A stretch of DNA of 64,000 nt from Pseudovibrio denitrificans JCM 12308 (GTDB taxonomy: Bacteria; Pseudomonadota; Alphaproteobacteria; Rhizobiales; Stappiaceae): the NCBI RefSeq assembly GCF_001310815.1, contig NZ_BAZK01000026.1, positions 1 through 64,000 on the forward strand, given 5' to 3'. Shown piece after piece: positions 27,301 through 35,254 of the stretch. The notes beneath the pieces are model-generated. The model saw only the letters and a program-made list of their open reading frames with translations, was not told the DNA's origin and made no database searches. Position numbers and translations under genes: made by a program. Positions within the stretch are counted from its first letter, which is position 1, and every line of letters starts with the position of its first letter.

Positions 27301-27821
27301 AGCTTTGGAAGGACTTTGAACGTTCTGTTAAGGCTGGATCTTCTGCCGGGCGTCTGGCAGGCACGGTTACTGCCAAGCAGGAGCGCAAGACGCGCACCGG
27401 GAACCAGATGGGCATTGTGCGCATCTCCGATCCAACTGGGCAATATGAAGCGGTGATGTTCTCTGAAACGCTGAACCAATGCCGTGATCTGCTGGAGCCG
27501 GGGGCTTCTGTCGTGCTATTGGTGCAAGCGGATATGCGTGATGAGGAAGTCAGCGTTCGTATCTCGCAGGTTGAGCCGCTGGAGAAGGTGGCGGGCAGGG
27601 TGCATCGGACTCTTCGCATCTTCCTTGGTTCAGACGAGCCGATTGCGAGCCTGCAACGTCAGTTGCGCCGTGGTGGGGATGGTGAAGTAAGCTGCGTTGT
27701 GCTGCTGGATGATGGCCAGCGTGAGGTGGAGGTCAAGCTTCCAGGCAACTACCAGCTCTCCCCTCAGCTGTCGGGTGCTCTAAAAACGCTCCCCGGTGTG
27801 ATGGATGTCCAGATGTCTTAG
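24387..27821 (+). CDS. dnaE: DNA polymerase III subunit alpha
   Basis: Replicative polymerase catalytic subunit (DnaE1 type). 1144 residues. The N-terminal PHP domain starts FVHLRVHSAYSLLEGA. Polymerase motifs include GPGRGSGAGSLVAW and the catalytic PDFDIDFCQNRR. Next come the fingers, then FNKSHAAAYALVAYQTAWLKANYP, HhH elements, and an OB-fold with RKTRTGNQMGIVRI. I chose ATG 24387 (MSSPGFVHL) with AAAGG upstream over an in-frame ATG at 24366. The gene is monocistronic, ending at a strong terminator. Confidence 0.97.
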   Translation: MSSPGFVHLRVHSAYSLLEGALPIGKLIDLASKDEQPALAITDSGNLFGALEFSEKAFGAGMQPIIGCQVSVNFEDQPDVSGDDAVSDLVLLAANEEGYENLMDLVSRAFLDTEPGFKANVPISRVLDKSGGVIVLTGASEGPINSQLREGHVDLAKSRLELLQNTFGDRLYVELQRHNMKGEEDVEPELLNLAYDLNIPIVATNEAFFPNPDDYEAHDALIAISEGRVLVETDRRQLTPEHCFKTREQMMELFSDLPEALENSVVIAQRCHYRPLKRAPILPRFAGADADAEEAERAEAEELTRQAKEGLQARLDVHGLAPDLEEKDYWDRLDYELGIIIRMKFPGYFLIVADFIKWAKNEDIPVGPGRGSGAGSLVAWSLTITDLDPMRFSLLFERFLNPERVSMPDFDIDFCQNRREEVIRYVQRKYGREQVAQIITYGTLQAKAVLRDVGRVLQMPYGQVDRLSKLVPGNPANPCTLPEALEQEPRLREAAKQEEVVDRLLKMAMKLEGLYRHASTHAAGVVIGDRPLEQLVPLYRDPRSDMPVAQFNMKWVEAAGLVKFDFLGLKTLTVIDTAVSHIKKRGIEVKIEEIPIDDPLTYKLLAAGETVGVFQLESQGMRRAIAGMRPDRFEDIVALVALYRPGPMDNIPIYNAVKHGEQEPDYLHPLLEPILTETNGIIVYQEQVMQIAQVLSGYSLGEADLLRRAMGKKIASEMEIQRARFVEGAVEQKVDKDQAGMIYDLVAKFANYGFNKSHAAAYALVAYQTAWLKANYPVEFLAGIMTLDLGNTDKLSDFRQEAMRMGIEVVPPNVNKSGVHFDVQDGKIVYAMGAIKGVGEQAVEHIVEVRGDEPFKDLADFATRISPKVLNKRTIENLISAGAFDELNPNRAQLLDGLDRIIGMAQRTEENKNSGQNDFFGGDNAPEPLILNPTDPWLPSERLQKEHAAVGFYISAHPLDEYRELFTKLRVQLWKDFERSVKAGSSAGRLAGTVTAKQERKTRTGNQMGIVRISDPTGQYEAVMFSETLNQCRDLLEPGASVVLLVQADMRDEEVSVRISQVEPLEKVAGRVHRTLRIFLGSDEPIASLQRQLRRGGDGEVSCVVLLDDGQREVEVKLPGNYQLSPQLSGALKTLPGVMDVQMS

Positions 27822-27847
27822 ACTGCATTAGAATGAGCAAAAAAGAA

Positions 27848-27880
27848 CCCCGCTGAAGATGTTCAGCGGGGTTTGTTGTT
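27848..27880. terminator. Bidirectional terminator between dnaE and a lipoprotein gene
   Basis: CCCCGCTGAA (27848-27857) pairs perfectly with TTCAGCGGGG (27862-27871), loop GATG. It is followed by TTTGTTGTTT on the plus strand and by TTCTTTTTT on the minus strand, so it can end both dnaE and the convergent lipoprotein gene. Confidence 0.88.
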
Positions 27881-27926
27881 TCAGGGCATGTCGCGTTGAT
27901 TGGTGGTCATGCCATTCACTTCTGCC

Positions 27927-28613
27927 TTAGAAGATTTTCTGGATGACTTGTTCAGCACAAGCGTAACCAAGGTTTCTGGCGAAGCGGTCTACGCTCTTTT
28001 GTCCTTTGCCTGCCAGATCAGATAGATCTGAATGATCAGTCACGTCGCAGGTGGATGCGGCGAGGATCTTGCCGTCTTTTGCTGAAACGAGAAGCGCGCG
28101 TCCGCGGTAACGGTAGGCGAGATCTGCGAACCAGCCTGCGCCTTCCATTATTGACTGATAGAAGACCGTTGATACATCCAGGTAATAGCCGGAGTAGCCA
28201 GTTTCCTTGGCAAGCTTGGTGAGAGCTTTTGCGCGTTGTTCCTCACTGATGGTTGGCTTGCTGTAAGGGCCCTTGATCGTACCCTTAAAGCGGAACTTGT
28301 GGGTTTTCTGCAGATATTTCGTCAACCGCTCGCGCATAGCGGTTTGTGGATCGTGCTTTGCTGCCGGAATGGAGGCCATCTCGCCATACGCGCCAGAGGC
28401 TGCATTCATGGCAGTTGTCACAACGACACCCAGCAAGCCATGCTGGATGCCATGGGTGTTGATGTGGCTCTCTTTCACATGCCGGTTCTTGACGGGCTTT
28501 ACCGCGGACTTGGAGATTGTCTTTGCATCAACGTCAGAAAGCTTGATGGTTTTGGCGCAGCCGCCCAGTGTTATAGCAACAAGTGTAGCTACGACGAGTT
28601 TTTTCAGTGCCAT
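27927..28613 (-). CDS. Predicted lipoprotein of unknown function
   Basis: 228 residues. The first 19 form a lipoprotein signal, MALKKLVVATLVAITLGGC, with LGGC as lipobox and C19 as the lipidated residue, so it is probably anchored in the outer or inner membrane facing the periplasm. The rest is a single soluble domain with no motif I recognise. There is a hydrophobic LLGVVVTTAMNAASGAYG stretch near 60-77, a YRYRGRALLVSAKDGKILAAS strand region near 168, and paired cysteines late in the protein. It is convergent with dnaE. A TTAACCAT sequence lies about 45 bases upstream of its start. Confidence 0.8.
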   Translation of the reverse strand: MALKKLVVATLVAITLGGCAKTIKLSDVDAKTISKSAVKPVKNRHVKESHINTHGIQHGLLGVVVTTAMNAASGAYGEMASIPAAKHDPQTAMRERLTKYLQKTHKFRFKGTIKGPYSKPTISEEQRAKALTKLAKETGYSGYYLDVSTVFYQSIMEGAGWFADLAYRYRGRALLVSAKDGKILAASTCDVTDHSDLSDLAGKGQKSVDRFARNLGYACAEQVIQKIF

Positions 28614-28971
28614 ATTGAAATGTGTCCGAATTGAGTCTTTTTGTTGATGATTTGTTAACCATGATTTTTTGAGAAAACATAATATGTAATGCGCATACCC
28701 ACAGTTTGGTTTCGCAACAGGTTGCTTTGGTTTGAGAGGTAAACTTTCTGGTTGCGAGAGCGCGGTGAGGCGGGATCTGATTTACTAAATCGGGCCTATA
28801 TGTTGATCTTAAACCTTGAGTGCTTGATCTTCTTGAAAAGGGGTTCTATAAGCGCCCCATCCCGCACGCAGGGCGGGGTTTGTCCTTGTGGCGAGCTCCA
28901 TCCGGTTAGAGAGTTGCACGGTTGTGCTGCCCTGCGGAGGATTAAACCGGAAAACTAAGGAGAATAAAGGC
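28614..28971. other. Divergent intergenic region with rpsB promoter and leader
   Basis: Between the minus-strand lipoprotein and rpsB. It holds a CtrA-like half site TTAACCAT at 28655-28662, the rpsB promoter at 28824-28852 and an rpsB leader of about 110 bases. No ORF in it is supported. Confidence 0.6.
28824..28852 (+). promoter_or_regulatory. rpsB-tsf promoter and start of leader
   Basis: TTGATC (28824-28829) and TATAAG (28847-28852) are spaced by 17 bases, a good sigma-70-type pair. Transcription would start near 28859, giving a leader of about 110 bases. A CCCGC/GCGGG hairpin opens the leader (near 28862-28879), and more pairing potential lies before the AAGGAG ribosome site. Ribosomal protein S2 leaders are often autoregulatory; that is not shown here. 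Confidence 0.55.
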
Positions 28972-29769
28972 ATGGCTTTGCCTGATTTTACCATGCGCCA
29001 GCTGCTTGAAGCAGGCGTACACTTTGGTCACCAGAAGCACCGCTGGAACCCAAAGATGAACAACTACATCTTCGGTGTTCGCAACAACATTCACATTCTT
29101 GATCTTGGTCAGACAGTTCCACTTCTGCACCAGGCTCTTAAAGCTGTGTCTGACACTGTTGCTGCTGGTGGTCGCGTGCTTTTGGTTGGTACCAAGCGCC
29201 AGGCTCAGGAAGCTGTTGCAGAAGCTGCTCGCAACTCTGCTCAGTACTACGTCAACGCTCGTTGGCTCGGCGGCATGCTGACCAACTGGAAGACGATCTC
29301 TCAGTCTATCCAGCGTCTGCGTAAGGTTGAAGAGCTGCTCGACGGTGGTGATGCAAACCGCATGACCAAAAAAGAGCGTCTGTTCCTTGATCGTGAGCGT
29401 CAGAAGCTTGAGCGTAACCTTGGTGGTATTAAAGACATGGGCGGTATTCCGGACCTGATCTTTGTTATCGACACCAACCGCGAAGCTAACGCAATTCAGG
29501 AAGCTCGTCGCCTGGGCATTCCAGTTGCTGCGATCCTGGATTCCAACTGTGATCCAGATGGCATCACTTACCCAGTTCCGGGTAACGATGATGCTGGTCG
29601 TGCAATTACCCTTTACACCGATCTGATCGCTCGCGCTGCTATTGACGGCATCGCACGCGCATCCGGTTCCATGGGTATCGATCTCGGCGAATCTGAAGAA
29701 CTCCTTGAAGAGCCTGCACTTGCTGAAGAAGCTTCTGAAGAAGCTGCTGCTGACAAGAGCGAAGGCTAA
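28972..29769 (+). CDS. rpsB: 30S ribosomal protein S2
   Basis: Small-subunit ribosomal protein needed for S1 binding. 265 residues, with an acidic Glu/Ala-rich tail of about 25 residues after the conserved core. Family motifs: LLEAGVHFGHQKHRWNPKM at the N-terminus, ARWLGGMLTNWKTI, and DTNREANAIQEARRLGIPV. The AAGGAG site directs the ATG at 28972; an in-frame GTG-type start at 28888 is rejected because it lies in the leader. tsf follows after 168 bases. Confidence 0.97.
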   Translation: MALPDFTMRQLLEAGVHFGHQKHRWNPKMNNYIFGVRNNIHILDLGQTVPLLHQALKAVSDTVAAGGRVLLVGTKRQAQEAVAEAARNSAQYYVNARWLGGMLTNWKTISQSIQRLRKVEELLDGGDANRMTKKERLFLDRERQKLERNLGGIKDMGGIPDLIFVIDTNREANAIQEARRLGIPVAAILDSNCDPDGITYPVPGNDDAGRAITLYTDLIARAAIDGIARASGSMGIDLGESEELLEEPALAEEASEEAAADKSEG

Positions 29770-29780
29770 GGTTTTCTCTC

Positions 29781-29815
29781 GGGAAGCGCATTTATGCGCT
29801 TCCCCTCCAGTTTTT
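29781..29815 (+). terminator. Hairpin between rpsB and tsf, partial terminator
   Basis: GGGAAGCGCA (29781-29790) pairs perfectly with TGCGCTTCCC (29795-29804), loop TTTA. The T-run (AGTTTTTA) starts a few bases late, so it is more likely an attenuator or processing site that sets the S2:EF-Ts ratio than a full stop. Confidence 0.55.
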
Positions 29816-29937
29816 ATGTGATTGTTTGTGCGCATGCGCCGAGCCGTCACAATCGCTATGCGATAAATCGGATAGATCCGTAGGGAAGTCGGTTTCCTCC
29901 GATTTTTTTAGACACACTCCCGTCCATGAGGCGTACG

Positions 29938-30861
29938 ATGAGCATTACCGCTGCTATGGTGAAAGAGCTCCGCGAAACTAGCGGTGCTGGCATGATGGAT
30001 TGTAAAGCTGCCCTGAAAGAAACAGGCGGCGACATGGAAGCTGCAGTTGATTGGCTGCGCACCAAAGGCCTTGCAAAGGCTGCTAAAAAAGCAGGCCGTG
30101 TTGCAGCTGAAGGTCTTGTTGCAGTTGCAGCTGAAGGCAACAAAGCTGTTGTTGTTGAGGTTAACTCCGAAACAGACTTCGTTGCACGTAACGACAACTT
30201 CCAGAAACTGGTTCGTGACATTGCTGCGACCGCTCTTACCGTTGATGGTGACGTTGAGAAGCTGGCTGCTGCTCCTTACCCAGGCACAGACCGTACCGTT
30301 GAAGGCGAAATCAAGGAAGCTGTTGGCACCATCGGTGAAAACATGACCCTTCGTCGTTCTGCTGGTCTGTCTGTTTCCGAAGGTGTTGTTGCTTCTTACA
30401 TGCACAACGCTGCTGGCGAAGGCCTTGGCAAGATCGGTGTTCTGGTTGGTCTTGAATCTGCAGGCGATGCAGACAAGCTAGCAGCACTGGGCAAGCAGAT
30501 CGCAATGCACGTTGCTGCGACCAACCCAATGGCACTGAACACTGACGAACTGGACCCAGAAGCAGTTGAGCGTGAGCGCACTGTTTACATGGAACAGGCT
30601 CGTGAGTCCGGTAAGCCTGAAAACATCATCGAAAAGATGGTTGAAGGTCGCCTGCGTAAGTTCTATGAAGAAGTTACACTGGTTAAGCAGTCTTTCGTTA
30701 TCAACCCTGATCTGACTGTAGAGAAGGCCGTTGAAGAAGCAGCTAAAGAAATCGGTTCTCCAATCAAACTCACCGGCTTTGTTCGCATTGCCCTTGGTGA
30801 AGGTATTGAAAAAGAAGAAACAGATTTCGCAGCTGAAGTTGCTGCTGCTGCTGGTAACTAA
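29938..30861 (+). CDS. tsf: Translation elongation factor Ts
   Basis: Guanine-nucleotide exchange factor for EF-Tu. 307 residues. The N-terminal UBA-like domain MSITAAMVKELRETSGAGMMDCKAAL is followed by the TDFVARND motif of the core. I chose ATG 29938 over the in-frame ATG at 29926 because the GAGG lies between them. It ends in a very strong terminator at 30868. Confidence 0.97.
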   Translation: MSITAAMVKELRETSGAGMMDCKAALKETGGDMEAAVDWLRTKGLAKAAKKAGRVAAEGLVAVAAEGNKAVVVEVNSETDFVARNDNFQKLVRDIAATALTVDGDVEKLAAAPYPGTDRTVEGEIKEAVGTIGENMTLRRSAGLSVSEGVVASYMHNAAGEGLGKIGVLVGLESAGDADKLAALGKQIAMHVAATNPMALNTDELDPEAVERERTVYMEQARESGKPENIIEKMVEGRLRKFYEEVTLVKQSFVINPDLTVEKAVEEAAKEIGSPIKLTGFVRIALGEGIEKEETDFAAEVAAAAGN

Positions 30862-30867
30862 TTTATT

Positions 30868-30898
30868 GAGGGCGTCGACTCAGTCGACGCCCTCTTTG
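30868..30898 (+). terminator. Terminator after tsf
   Basis: GAGGGCGTCGACT (30868-30880) and AGTCGACGCCCTC (30882-30894) form an almost perfectly palindromic 13-bp arm pair followed by TTTG. pyrH begins about 30 bases later, so read-through is possible. Confidence 0.75.
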
Positions 30899-30926
30899 TA
30901 TCTGGATGCATGAAAAGAGGTTTACT

Positions 30927-31646
30927 ATGTCTGATGGTGTTCGCTGGAAACGAGTTCTTCTGAAACTTTCAGGGGAAGCGCTGATGGGCGACCAGGACTT
31001 TGGCATCGATCCAAAGGTGGTTGAACGGGTAGCGGCGGAAATTTCAGAGGCTGTAAACCTAGGTGCGCAGTTCGGCATCGTTGTTGGTGGTGGTAACATC
31101 TTCCGTGGTGTGGCTCTGGCAGCCAAAGGCGGAAACCGTGTCACCGGTGACCACATGGGGATGCTGGCGACAATCATGAACTCGCTCACGCTTGCCGATG
31201 CCCTGCGTCAGCGCGGTATTCAGGCGCGTGTGCTTTCTGCTGTTCCGGTTCCTTCCATTTGTGAGAGCTTTACTCAGCGCGGTGCAGAGCGTTACATGGA
31301 AGATGGGGACGTTATTCTGTTTGCCGGTGGTACGGGCAATCCGTTCTTTACCACTGATTCTGGTGCGGCACTGCGCGCGGCAGAGATGCAGTGTGATGTG
31401 TTCCTTAAGGGTACCAGTGTTGATGGCGTTTATGACGCTGATCCTAAGCTGAAGCCTGATGCGAAGCGTTTTGAGACGCTTACACCAGGGGAAGTTCTTG
31501 AAAAGAACCTGAAAGTCATGGATGCGACCGCGATTGCACTTGCCCGAGACAACTCTATTCCTGTAGTTGTCTTTTCCATCAAGACCTCCGGCGCGCTTGT
31601 TAATGTGCTGCGCGGGCAGGGGCTATTTACGGTCATTGAAGACTGA
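30927..31646 (+). CDS. pyrH: UMP kinase
   Basis: Hexameric bacterial-type UMP kinase (amino-acid-kinase fold) making UDP for nucleotide and envelope precursors. 239 residues. The motif RVLLKLSGEALMGD is at the N-terminus, GGGNIFRG follows, and TGNPFFTTDSGAALRA is the central signature. AGAGG precedes the ATG at 30927; the in-frame ATG at 30906 is rejected. The order rpsB-tsf-pyrH-frr is the classic bacterial cluster. Confidence 0.96.
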   Translation: MSDGVRWKRVLLKLSGEALMGDQDFGIDPKVVERVAAEISEAVNLGAQFGIVVGGGNIFRGVALAAKGGNRVTGDHMGMLATIMNSLTLADALRQRGIQARVLSAVPVPSICESFTQRGAERYMEDGDVILFAGGTGNPFFTTDSGAALRAAEMQCDVFLKGTSVDGVYDADPKLKPDAKRFETLTPGEVLEKNLKVMDATAIALARDNSIPVVVFSIKTSGALVNVLRGQGLFTVIED

Positions 31647-31743
31647 TCAACGTCAACTGGCGTTTTAAAAGTTAGAATTTGACCCGGACCGGTTTTCATT
31701 TTTCGGAAGCCGGTCCGATAAATGATAGGTGAAAGAGGAAATT

Positions 31744-32301
31744 ATGTCAGAGCTGGACTATGACGATCTTGACCGCCGCATGAATGGTGCGATCACAGCT
31801 TTGAAGCATGAATTTGCTGGTCTTCGTACTGGTCGTGCTTCTGCAAGTATGCTGGACACAATCAGTGTGGACGCTTATGGCGCTCCAATGCCGATCAACC
31901 AGGTCGCAACAGTAAGTGTTCCAGAGCCTCGCATGCTTTCTGTTCAGGTCTGGGACAAGTCCATGGTTGCTGCCACTGAAAAGGCAATCCGTGAATCCAG
32001 CCTTGGTCTGAACCCTGTTGTGGATGGTCAGATCCTGCGTCTGCCAATTCCTGAGCTTAATGAAGAGCGTCGTCAAGAACTCGTCAAAGTTGCGCATAAA
32101 TATGCCGAGCAAGCAAAGATCGCTGCACGTCATGTTCGCCGTGATGGTATGGACACCATCAAAAAGCTCGAAAAAGCTGGTGAAATGAGCGAAGACGATG
32201 CGCGTTCTGCTTCTGACATGGTTCAGAAGATGACCGACGACATCATTGGCGAAGTCGATTCCGTACTTGCCAAAAAAGAACAGGAGATCAAGCAGGTTTA
32301 A
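31744..32301 (+). CDS. frr: Ribosome recycling factor
   Basis: Splits post-termination ribosomes together with EF-G. 185 residues, standard size. Seen: LKHEFAGLRTGRASASMLD in the first helix and the ARHVRRDGMDTIKKLEK region of the three-helix bundle. AAAGAGG precedes the ATG at 31744; an in-frame ATG at 31729 would lack a ribosome site. uppS follows after 23 bases if its start is at 32325. Confidence 0.96.
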   Translation: MSELDYDDLDRRMNGAITALKHEFAGLRTGRASASMLDTISVDAYGAPMPINQVATVSVPEPRMLSVQVWDKSMVAATEKAIRESSLGLNPVVDGQILRLPIPELNEERRQELVKVAHKYAEQAKIAARHVRRDGMDTIKKLEKAGEMSEDDARSASDMVQKMTDDIIGEVDSVLAKKEQEIKQV

Positions 32302-32324
32302 TCCTGTTTGAGAGCGGGGACTAT

Positions 32325-33097
32325 ATGACGGCGACTGTTGAATTTGAGGCAGTAGATACAAATTCCGACATCGGACTTTGAGTGTGCCTCGTCACGTCGC
32401 CATCATCATGGATGGCAATGGGCGTTGGGCTCAGCGCCGTGGTCTTCCGCGTACTGAAGGGCATCGGCGCGGTGTGAAAACACTGCGCGAAGCCGTTAAA
32501 CACGCACAAAAGCGCGGGATCTCCTACCTGACGCTGTTTAGTTTTTCCTCTGAGAACTGGTCGCGCCCGCAACAGGAAGTTTCCTTCCTGATGGCTCTGC
32601 TGCGCCGGTTTGTTTACGACGACCTGAAAGATCTGGTGAAAGCCAATGTGAAGGTTCGCGTTATCGGATCCAAGGAAAATCTCGATAAATCCATGCTGAC
32701 CCTGCTTAATGATGCGGAGCAGAAAACTGCGCATTGCACCGGGTTGGTTCTGGTGATTGCTTTTAACTACGGTGCGCGGGACGAATACGTCCGAGCTGCC
32801 CGTAAGCTGGCCGAACGCGTGGAAGCTGGTGAGTTGAAGGCTGCTGACATCGGGGAGGATGATGTCAGCGCTTGTCTGGATACCCATGAAATGCCGGATC
32901 CGGACCTCATTGTCCGCACGGGGGGAGAGCAGCGTCTTTCCAATTTCCTGTTGTGGCAGGCAGCATATGCCGAATTCTATTTCGCTCCTACGCCCTGGCC
33001 TGAGTTCGATTCAGGTGCTTTTGACGATGCTTTGCTGGCGTTCTCTAACCGCGATCGGCGGTACGGGGGTTTGAGCTCTGACGCGACTGGGACGTAA
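32325..33097 (+). CDS. uppS: Undecaprenyl (polyprenyl) diphosphate synthase, probable frameshift near 32378
   Basis: Makes the C55 lipid carrier for peptidoglycan and LPS by adding isoprene units to farnesyl diphosphate. The catalytic frame carries HVAIIMDGNGRWAQRRG, SSENWSRP and the RTGGEQRLSNFLLWQ motif. That frame has no ATG: it begins TTG 32378 or GTG 32384 with no ribosome site. An ATG at 32325 with GGGG upstream reads 18 codons into TGA. Adding one T to TTT at 32377-32379 joins them into a 257-residue protein. I infer a missing base. The stop overlaps cdsA by one base. Confidence 0.88.
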
Positions 33098-33987
33098 TGC
33101 CTGATAAAAACAATCAGAACAATTCTGAAGGCGCCTCCGGAGGAATTATCCGGCGCGTACTTAATGCAAACCCTGATTTGCTGGTACGCGCTCTTTCCGC
33201 AGTTATTCTAGCTCCTGTCGCCTTGGCGCTGACATGGGCAGGTGGTTTCTGGTTTGCCGGTCTTGTGCTGGTTGGTATGCTGATTGTTTATTGGGAATGG
33301 TACAAGATCATTCTGCAAAACACCCAGCGTCCTGTTGTGCTGTTGGGTTACCTGTTTCTTCTGTTTATTGGATTTGCCTATTTTCAGGCCCAGCCGTTCT
33401 GGATTGCCGGTGCGCTGATTGCCGGTGCTGTGGTGCTCTATAGCGCTGGTGGTTTTGACCGTATTTCGCGCTGGGTGAGTGAAGGCTTTGTTTATGCCGG
33501 CCTGACTTTTGTTTCGCTTCTGGCATTGCGGGAAGGGGATGAAGGTCTGTTCTTCATCATTTACCTCTTCCTCGTGGTCTGGGGCACTGACATTGCAGCC
33601 TATGTCTGTGGTCGCAGCTTTGGTGGTCCTAAGCTCTGGCCTGCTGTTTCCCCGAATAAGACCTGGAGCGGTGCACTCGGCGGCGTTTTCTTCTCTTCTC
33701 TGCTGGGAATGGGCTTTGTTGCTGCTGTTGGTGGATCTCAGCTGATTTGGGCGTTTGGCCTTGCTGTTGTGCTTTCTGCGGTCTCCCAGCTTGGTGATCT
33801 GTTTGAGAGTTCCATGAAGCGTCGCTTTAAGGTTAAGGATTCCAGCCGTCTCATTCCTGGGCATGGTGGCCTGCTTGATCGTGTGGATGGTCTTGTTGCA
33901 GCTGCAGTGTTCTCCTATGTGATTGGTGTTGTGCTTGGCGGTCAGCTGTTTAATCCAAACGCTGGGTTGATGCTCTTTGCATCCTAA
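33097..33987 (+). CDS. cdsA: Phosphatidate cytidylyltransferase
   Basis: Integral membrane enzyme that makes CDP-diacylglycerol from phosphatidic acid and CTP for phospholipid synthesis. 296 residues with about eight hydrophobic helices. The CDP-diglyceride synthetase signature is complete near 252-276: SMKRRFKVKDSSRLIPGHGG then LDRVDG. The start is coupled to uppS (TAATG). dxr follows after 55 bases. Confidence 0.94.
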   Translation: MPDKNNQNNSEGASGGIIRRVLNANPDLLVRALSAVILAPVALALTWAGGFWFAGLVLVGMLIVYWEWYKIILQNTQRPVVLLGYLFLLFIGFAYFQAQPFWIAGALIAGAVVLYSAGGFDRISRWVSEGFVYAGLTFVSLLALREGDEGLFFIIYLFLVVWGTDIAAYVCGRSFGGPKLWPAVSPNKTWSGALGGVFFSSLLGMGFVAAVGGSQLIWAFGLAVVLSAVSQLGDLFESSMKRRFKVKDSSRLIPGHGGLLDRVDGLVAAAVFSYVIGVVLGGQLFNPNAGLMLFAS

Positions 33988-34042
33988 GAATGCCTGTTTG
34001 CAGCTTCATGTGCTGACTGTTTGATTTGCAAGGGTTGTTGAT

Positions 34043-35215
34043 ATGACAAAGTCCCTCTCAGTGTTGGGAGCAACCGGATCGGTTGGAGCCAGTACGCTCA
34101 AAGTTATCGCCCACAGCCCCGAGCGCTATGAGGTCAACGCACTTGTTGCGGGCCGGAATGTTGAGGCACTTGCCAAAGCGTGCCGCGAAACCAATGCAAA
34201 ACGTGCTGTGATTGGCGATGCCAGCAAGTATGACGAACTGAAAGCCGCTCTGGCTGGAACTGGTGTTGAGGTATCTGCAGGCCGTGCGGCGGTGCTGGAG
34301 GCGGCTGGCCAGAAAGTTGATCTGCTTGTTTCAGCCATGGTTGGCGCTGCAGGGCTTGAGCCGACCGTTGAAGGCATCAAGGCTGGTAGCAATATTGCGC
34401 TGGCTAACAAAGAGACCATGGTATGTGCGGGCACTATTGTGTGTGGCCTTACTGAGAAGCGCGGCTCCAAGCTGCTGCCAATGGACTCTGAACACAACGC
34501 GATCTTTCAGGTGTTTGAGCAGGATGACCCTAAAGCCATCGACAAGGTGATTGTCACTGCGTCTGGTGGGCCATTCCGTAAATCCACACTGGACGAGATG
34601 CGGGTTGCTACACCTGAGATGGCTTTGAAGCATCCAAACTGGTCCATGGGGCAGCGCATCACCATAGATAGTGCCTCCATGGTGAACAAGGGTTTGGAGC
34701 TGATTGAAGCTTTCCATTTGTTCCCGATTACGGCGGAACAGCTGGATGTGGTGGTCCATCCACAATCAATTGTCCATGGGATGGTTAGATATTGTGATGG
34801 GTCATTATTGGCCCATATGTCCGTTCCGGATATGTGTGGACCTATTGCTCACTGTCTGGCCTGGCCAACCCGCAAGACAGCTCCGGTTGCGGATCTTGAT
34901 CTGGGGATGATCGGGCGTCTGGACTTTGAAAAGCCTGATTTAGAGCGTTTTCCTGCTCTTTCACTCGCACGGCGTGTGATGGAGATGGGTGACGGGGCAG
35001 GCACTGTTTTTAATGCAGCTGACGAAGTTGCCGTGGAAGCGTTTCTTGGACGGAAGATCGGTTTCCTGCAGATACCAGAGCTTCTTGAGGATGTTCTGAA
35101 TCGGCTTCATACGCAAAATATGCTAGATTGTTCGGATCAGCTGGAGGAGATTCTTCAGTTGGATCAGGTAGCGCGTCGAGTTGCAAACGAAGTTATTGGG
35201 AAGATGGCCGCCTAA
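34043..35215 (+). CDS. dxr: 1-deoxy-D-xylulose 5-phosphate reductoisomerase
   Basis: NADPH-dependent second enzyme of the MEP isoprenoid pathway, feeding uppS. 390 residues. The NADPH motif LGATGSVGAST is at 8-18. Metal-site sequences PMDSEHNAIFQV and ALKHPNWSMGQRITIDSASMVNKGLELIEA are intact. The C-terminal domain is complete. Confidence 0.96.
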   Translation: MTKSLSVLGATGSVGASTLKVIAHSPERYEVNALVAGRNVEALAKACRETNAKRAVIGDASKYDELKAALAGTGVEVSAGRAAVLEAAGQKVDLLVSAMVGAAGLEPTVEGIKAGSNIALANKETMVCAGTIVCGLTEKRGSKLLPMDSEHNAIFQVFEQDDPKAIDKVIVTASGGPFRKSTLDEMRVATPEMALKHPNWSMGQRITIDSASMVNKGLELIEAFHLFPITAEQLDVVVHPQSIVHGMVRYCDGSLLAHMSVPDMCGPIAHCLAWPTRKTAPVADLDLGMIGRLDFEKPDLERFPALSLARRVMEMGDGAGTVFNAADEVAVEAFLGRKIGFLQIPELLEDVLNRLHTQNMLDCSDQLEEILQLDQVARRVANEVIGKMAA

Positions 35216-35254
35216 TCCGGCGCTTCCTGTAAAAAATAAGGTAAGGCTGTTCGC

